From Myxococcales bacterium (GTDB lineage Bacteria > Myxococcota_A > Polyangia > Polyangiales > Polyangiaceae): a DNA stretch of 48,257 nucleotides. The stretch lies in assembly GCA_021847645.1 (NCBI GenBank), contig JAJZQG010000034.1:1-48257 (forward strand), given 5' to 3'. Numbering within the stretch: position 1 is the stretch's first letter; each line of letters opens with the position of its first letter. The position numbers and the translations under genes are program-made. A model generated the notes under the pieces. The model had not been told where the DNA came from. It saw only the letters and a program-made list of their open reading frames with translations, and searched no databases. Shown here one piece after another: positions 45,759 to 48,257 of this stretch.

Positions 45759-47000
45759 TCAGCCTCCAGCGGGTGCTCGCAGGGTCACCCTGGTACCCTT
45801 GCCAGGGCTGGAATCAATGTGCATGTCCCCGCCCAGATCTTTGAGCCGCTCGCCGATGCTGAAGAGCCCGAAGCCCGCGCTCCGGGCCGTCAGCGCCTCG
45901 CCAACCGGCACGGGGAATCCGGCACCGTCGTCGGCCACCTCGATGAGCACGAAGGCGTCCGAGCGCGAGGCGGTGACGACGACGCGGGCGGGATGGGCGT
46001 GCTTGGCAGCGTTGACCAGCAGCTCGCGCACGGCCGTGAACAGGCAGAGCTGGGTGTTTTGAGGCAGATCGCGGAATGAATCCCCGGCGTGGGCGACGAC
46101 CCCGACGCCGAGCTTCTTGGCTGTCTGCTCGGCGAGCCACTCGAGTGCGGGGCCCAGGCCGAGGTCGTAGAGGACCGGCGGGCTGAGCTCGAACGTGAGC
46201 GAGCGGGTGAAGTGGATGATCTGGTCGATGAGCTTGCGCATCTCCGCCAGGTCCCGCTCGAAGCCGCAGAACACCGCGTTTCCCTGCAAGGCGACCACGC
46301 GCATCTTAAGGATCGTGAGCGCCTGCCCCACGTGGTCGTGCAGGTGCACGGCGATCTCCCGACGCTCGCGCTGCTCCGCCCGCGTCAGCTCCGCCGCCAG
46401 CGCCCTCAACCTGGCCTGGTAGTCCGCAATCTGCGCGTCGCGCTTGCCGCGCTCGGCCACCTCGGCCGCGAGCGCGGCATGAGCCGCTTGGATCTCGGCC
46501 GTGCGCTCCCGAACCCGACGTTCGAGTTCGTCGCTGGCGCGCTCCTGCGCAGCCTGGGCCAGCTTGCGCTCGCAGTACAGCCGCAGCATCTCGGCCAGCG
46601 AGTCGATCAGGGCACGTTCCTCCGCAAGGAACGGGCCCTCCGACGACGACGGCATCTGGTCGGCGTAGTAGACCTCGATCGCGCCGGCCTCCCCACTGCC
46701 GGCCACGAACGCCGCCTCCTGCTTCCACTCCGACTCGCGAAAACCCTCCGATTCCCACGTAGTGCCGCCAAACCTGATACGAGCTGACGTGATCTCCGGA
46801 TACTGCCACGCAGGCGGCAGCAGCCCAATCACCCCTTGCATCACCTCGTGCATCGGGCGTCTGTCATCCTGCAGCAGGCGCGCGGTCTGATGCAGCGCGG
46901 TCAGCTCCTTCACGCGCTCCCGCAGCGCATGCAGAATGTCGGCCTCGTCCGACACGACGCTGCGACGGTTGGCGGGGAAGCCGTTCGGGGATGGCACCAT
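45759..47000 (-). CDS. Soluble histidine kinase (HisKA_3, NarX/DegS-type)
   Basis: 413 residues. A GAF-like sensor region (about 20-150) and a coiled-coil (about 150-210) precede the dimerisation helix ERREIAVHLHDHVGQALT with phospho-acceptor H221. The ATPase domain carries the N box (VRELLVNAAKHAHP) and the G boxes VADDGAGFP and GFGLFSIGERLKDLGG. No membrane helix, so it senses an internal signal. The stop is 1 nt from the regulator start, so the pair is co-translated. ATG at 47000, with AGG a few nt upstream. Confidence 0.92.
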   Translation of the reverse strand: MVPSPNGFPANRRSVVSDEADILHALRERVKELTALHQTARLLQDDRRPMHEVMQGVIGLLPPAWQYPEITSARIRFGGTTWESEGFRESEWKQEAAFVAGSGEAGAIEVYYADQMPSSSEGPFLAEERALIDSLAEMLRLYCERKLAQAAQERASDELERRVRERTAEIQAAHAALAAEVAERGKRDAQIADYQARLRALAAELTRAEQRERREIAVHLHDHVGQALTILKMRVVALQGNAVFCGFERDLAEMRKLIDQIIHFTRSLTFELSPPVLYDLGLGPALEWLAEQTAKKLGVGVVAHAGDSFRDLPQNTQLCLFTAVRELLVNAAKHAHPARVVVTASRSDAFVLIEVADDGAGFPVPVGEALTARSAGFGLFSIGERLKDLGGDMHIDSSPGKGTRVTLRAPAGG

Positions 47001-47567
47001 GTCCTACTGCTCGAATCGACCTGGAACGAGTGCATCGTCGCACGCCGCACGCGGCAGGGTCAATCCGCGGCGCCCCGTGCGGGTGCGGTTCCCTAGTGTG
47101 GGGATGAACCGGTGAGGGAAACCGGGGTCCCGAAGCGTGGAACCGATCCCGAAGCGCCGCAGGTCTTCTGTGAGGATCTCGATGTACGGCCCGCGGCACG
47201 GACAACGAGCCGTCGTCGCAAGCCCGTAGGGTTCATCCGCCATTCCCGGGTCCCGGCCCCCGGCTCACCGGTAGCCTTGCTGTCCCCACGTCGTGGAATC
47301 TCACCCCGGAACAAGCGGAAGTTCCTCCGCTCGATCGCATGTGAAAGAGTCCGCGGCGTGGAGCTCTATAGCGCTGCCCGGCGCCGGGGGCGCCCGTTCG
47401 CCATTCTGCCCTCGACTCGTCCCGTGGCTCTGCCCATCGGTGCGCGCGGGATCGTGGGCGACGGCCACCTCGTCAACGCCTATGGGCAAGACCGCCCCGA
47501 CGCCGCGTTGCTGCTGATTCCCGCGGCGCGCCTCGACCGGGCGCTCCGACGGAACGCCCGTGCCGAC
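47001..47567. other. 567-bp gap between the kinase and treY genes
   Basis: No intact gene was recognised. The left part holds a 9-bp perfect inverted repeat, ACCGGTGAG at 47108-47116 and CTCACCGGT at 47264-47272, about 150 bp apart. The right part holds a possible glycosidase remnant (next entry). Promoters of the kinase gene should also lie here. Confidence 0.5.
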
Positions 47568-47573
47568 TCAACG
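47358..47573 (+). pseudogene. Possible GH15-type glycosidase fragment
   Basis: A GTG-led frame reads VELYSAARRRGRPFAILPST, then GDGHLVNAYGQDRPDAALLL followed by IPAARLD. The AYGxDxxDAxLLLIP theme resembles the region following the catalytic core of GH15 glucoamylase/trehalase proteins. The frame then runs on antisense to treY, where it is just a GC-driven shadow. No N-terminal domain of the family is present upstream. It may be a decayed copy next to trehalose genes, or a chance match. Confidence 0.22.
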
Positions 47574-48257
47574 ATCCAGCGCCTTCAGCGTCGCCACCGC
47601 CACCGGCAGGTCCGCCAGCAGCTCCCCCACCGCGACCGAGCCGCCCTCGCCCGTATTCGCCTTCCCTGCCCGGCCCGCAATCGCGTCCATCCAGGAGGCG
47701 CCGCGCCATTCCGACGGCAGCTCCACGCGCGTGTCGCCCCACGCGTCCGGCCCCGCGGGATAGCGCGTCTGCCCCCCGCACAGCTCCACGTGCAGCCTCG
47801 ACGTCGCCACCAAGACCGCGTCGTCCGTACCGCCCCGCAGGAACGCCACGACATGCTTGCTGCGCGAACCCCGCACCTGCAGCGGCACGTACCCGCCGTC
47901 CTCGAACAGCTCCATGCGCGCCCGTCGCAGCTCCAGTACCCGCATCAGCACGTGCATCTTGATCCGGCCGTCCGCCGCCGTCTCGAGCAGCGCCCGCGCC
48001 TGCTGCGGAGACGGGTCCGTGCTCTTGAGCTCCCCCAGGAACCGTTGGCGAAGGCCATAGTCCACCGGTCGGCGGTTGTCCGGCTCGACCAGGCTCAGGT
48101 CCCACAGCTCCGTGCCCTGATAGATGTCGGGCACCCCGGGACACGTGAGCTTGAGTGCGAGTTGGGACAGCCCGTTGAGCATGCCGAAGAAGGCTACGCG
48201 CGCCGTGAATCGTTGCAGGTCGGGCAGGAACGACGGCGACAAGCCCAGCGTCAGGAG
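47568..48257 (-). CDS. treY: Malto-oligosyltrehalose synthase, C-terminal part (5' end outside window)
   Basis: 230 codons in frame from the window edge to the TGA at 47568, so the N-terminal catalytic barrel is missing. The TreY signature region CPGVPDIYQGTELWDLSLVE and the following PDNRRPVDYGLRQRFL are clear. The rest is the helical and beta C-terminal domain. The enzyme converts the reducing end of maltodextrin to a trehalosyl unit, which TreZ then releases as trehalose. The rest of the gene, and presumably treZ or related genes, lie to the right. Confidence 0.9.
   Translation of the reverse strand, partial: LLTLGLSPSFLPDLQRFTARVAFFGMLNGLSQLALKLTCPGVPDIYQGTELWDLSLVEPDNRRPVDYGLRQRFLGELKSTDPSPQQARALLETAADGRIKMHVLMRVLELRRARMELFEDGGYVPLQVRGSRSKHVVAFLRGGTDDAVLVATSRLHVELCGGQTRYPAGPDAWGDTRVELPSEWRGASWMDAIAGRAGKANTGEGGSVAVGELLADLPVAVATLKALDR

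Overview
The window is high-GC bacterial DNA with long open frames on both strands. It looks like chromosome from a Myxococcota (Polyangia-type) bacterium or close relative. The grounds are gene content: a cysteine-repeat lipoprotein, a MopE-like plus choice-of-anchor L lipoprotein, an IPT/TIG-Kelch lipoprotein, an FHA-GAF-adenylyl cyclase, DUF4340 next to a Gld-type ABC transporter, and a TCS/Amt/porin set. The placement is inferred from content only. No rRNA, tRNA, CRISPR array, prophage or intact insertion sequence was recognised.

Layout. 0-6 kb: a truncated cysteine-repeat lipoprotein, a Gfo/Idh/MocA oxidoreductase, two small proteins of unknown role and an EF-G paralogue with altered G-motifs. 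6-11.7 kb: a polytopic GT39-like membrane protein, an MntA antitoxin followed by an internally deleted HepT toxin, an FHA-GAF-adenylyl cyclase and glycerol kinase. 11.7-19.3 kb: a UPF0158 / periplasmic SurA-like / BMP-type binding protein run, an anchor-L lipoprotein, a Uma2 protein, a lone beta-class DNA methyltransferase and a TPR-DUF2062 pair. 19.4-27.1 kb: a membrane-anchored M23 peptidase, then a four-gene operon whose cistrons are joined by 4-nt stop/start overlaps (ABC ATPase, permease, GldG-like protein, DUF4340 protein). 27.2-34.2 kb: a cupin and rubrerythrin pair, a 1358-residue IPT/TIG-Kelch lipoprotein with an adjacent beta-barrel protein, and a flavin reductase with a clear intrinsic terminator.

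34.2-42.3 kb is a surface-glycan locus. An LtaS-like phosphotransferase and a UDP-glucuronate decarboxylase point left. Two GT4 transferases, an exostosin-like transferase and a radical SAM protein point right. 42.3-48.3 kb holds, all on the minus strand, a porin-like barrel, an Amt ammonium transporter, a NarL/DegU-type response regulator and its soluble histidine kinase, then a gap and the C-terminal part of TreY.

Most genes concern the envelope: lipoproteins, outer-membrane barrels, glycan assembly, peptidoglycan hydrolysis and export. The most notable features are the broken MntA-HepT module, the variant EF-G paralogue, the radical SAM protein inside the glycan locus, the TIG/Kelch lipoprotein-barrel pair, and two inverted-repeat elements that both sit between convergent genes. 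No single clearly new multi-gene system stands out; the glycan locus with its radical SAM enzyme is the best candidate for new chemistry.
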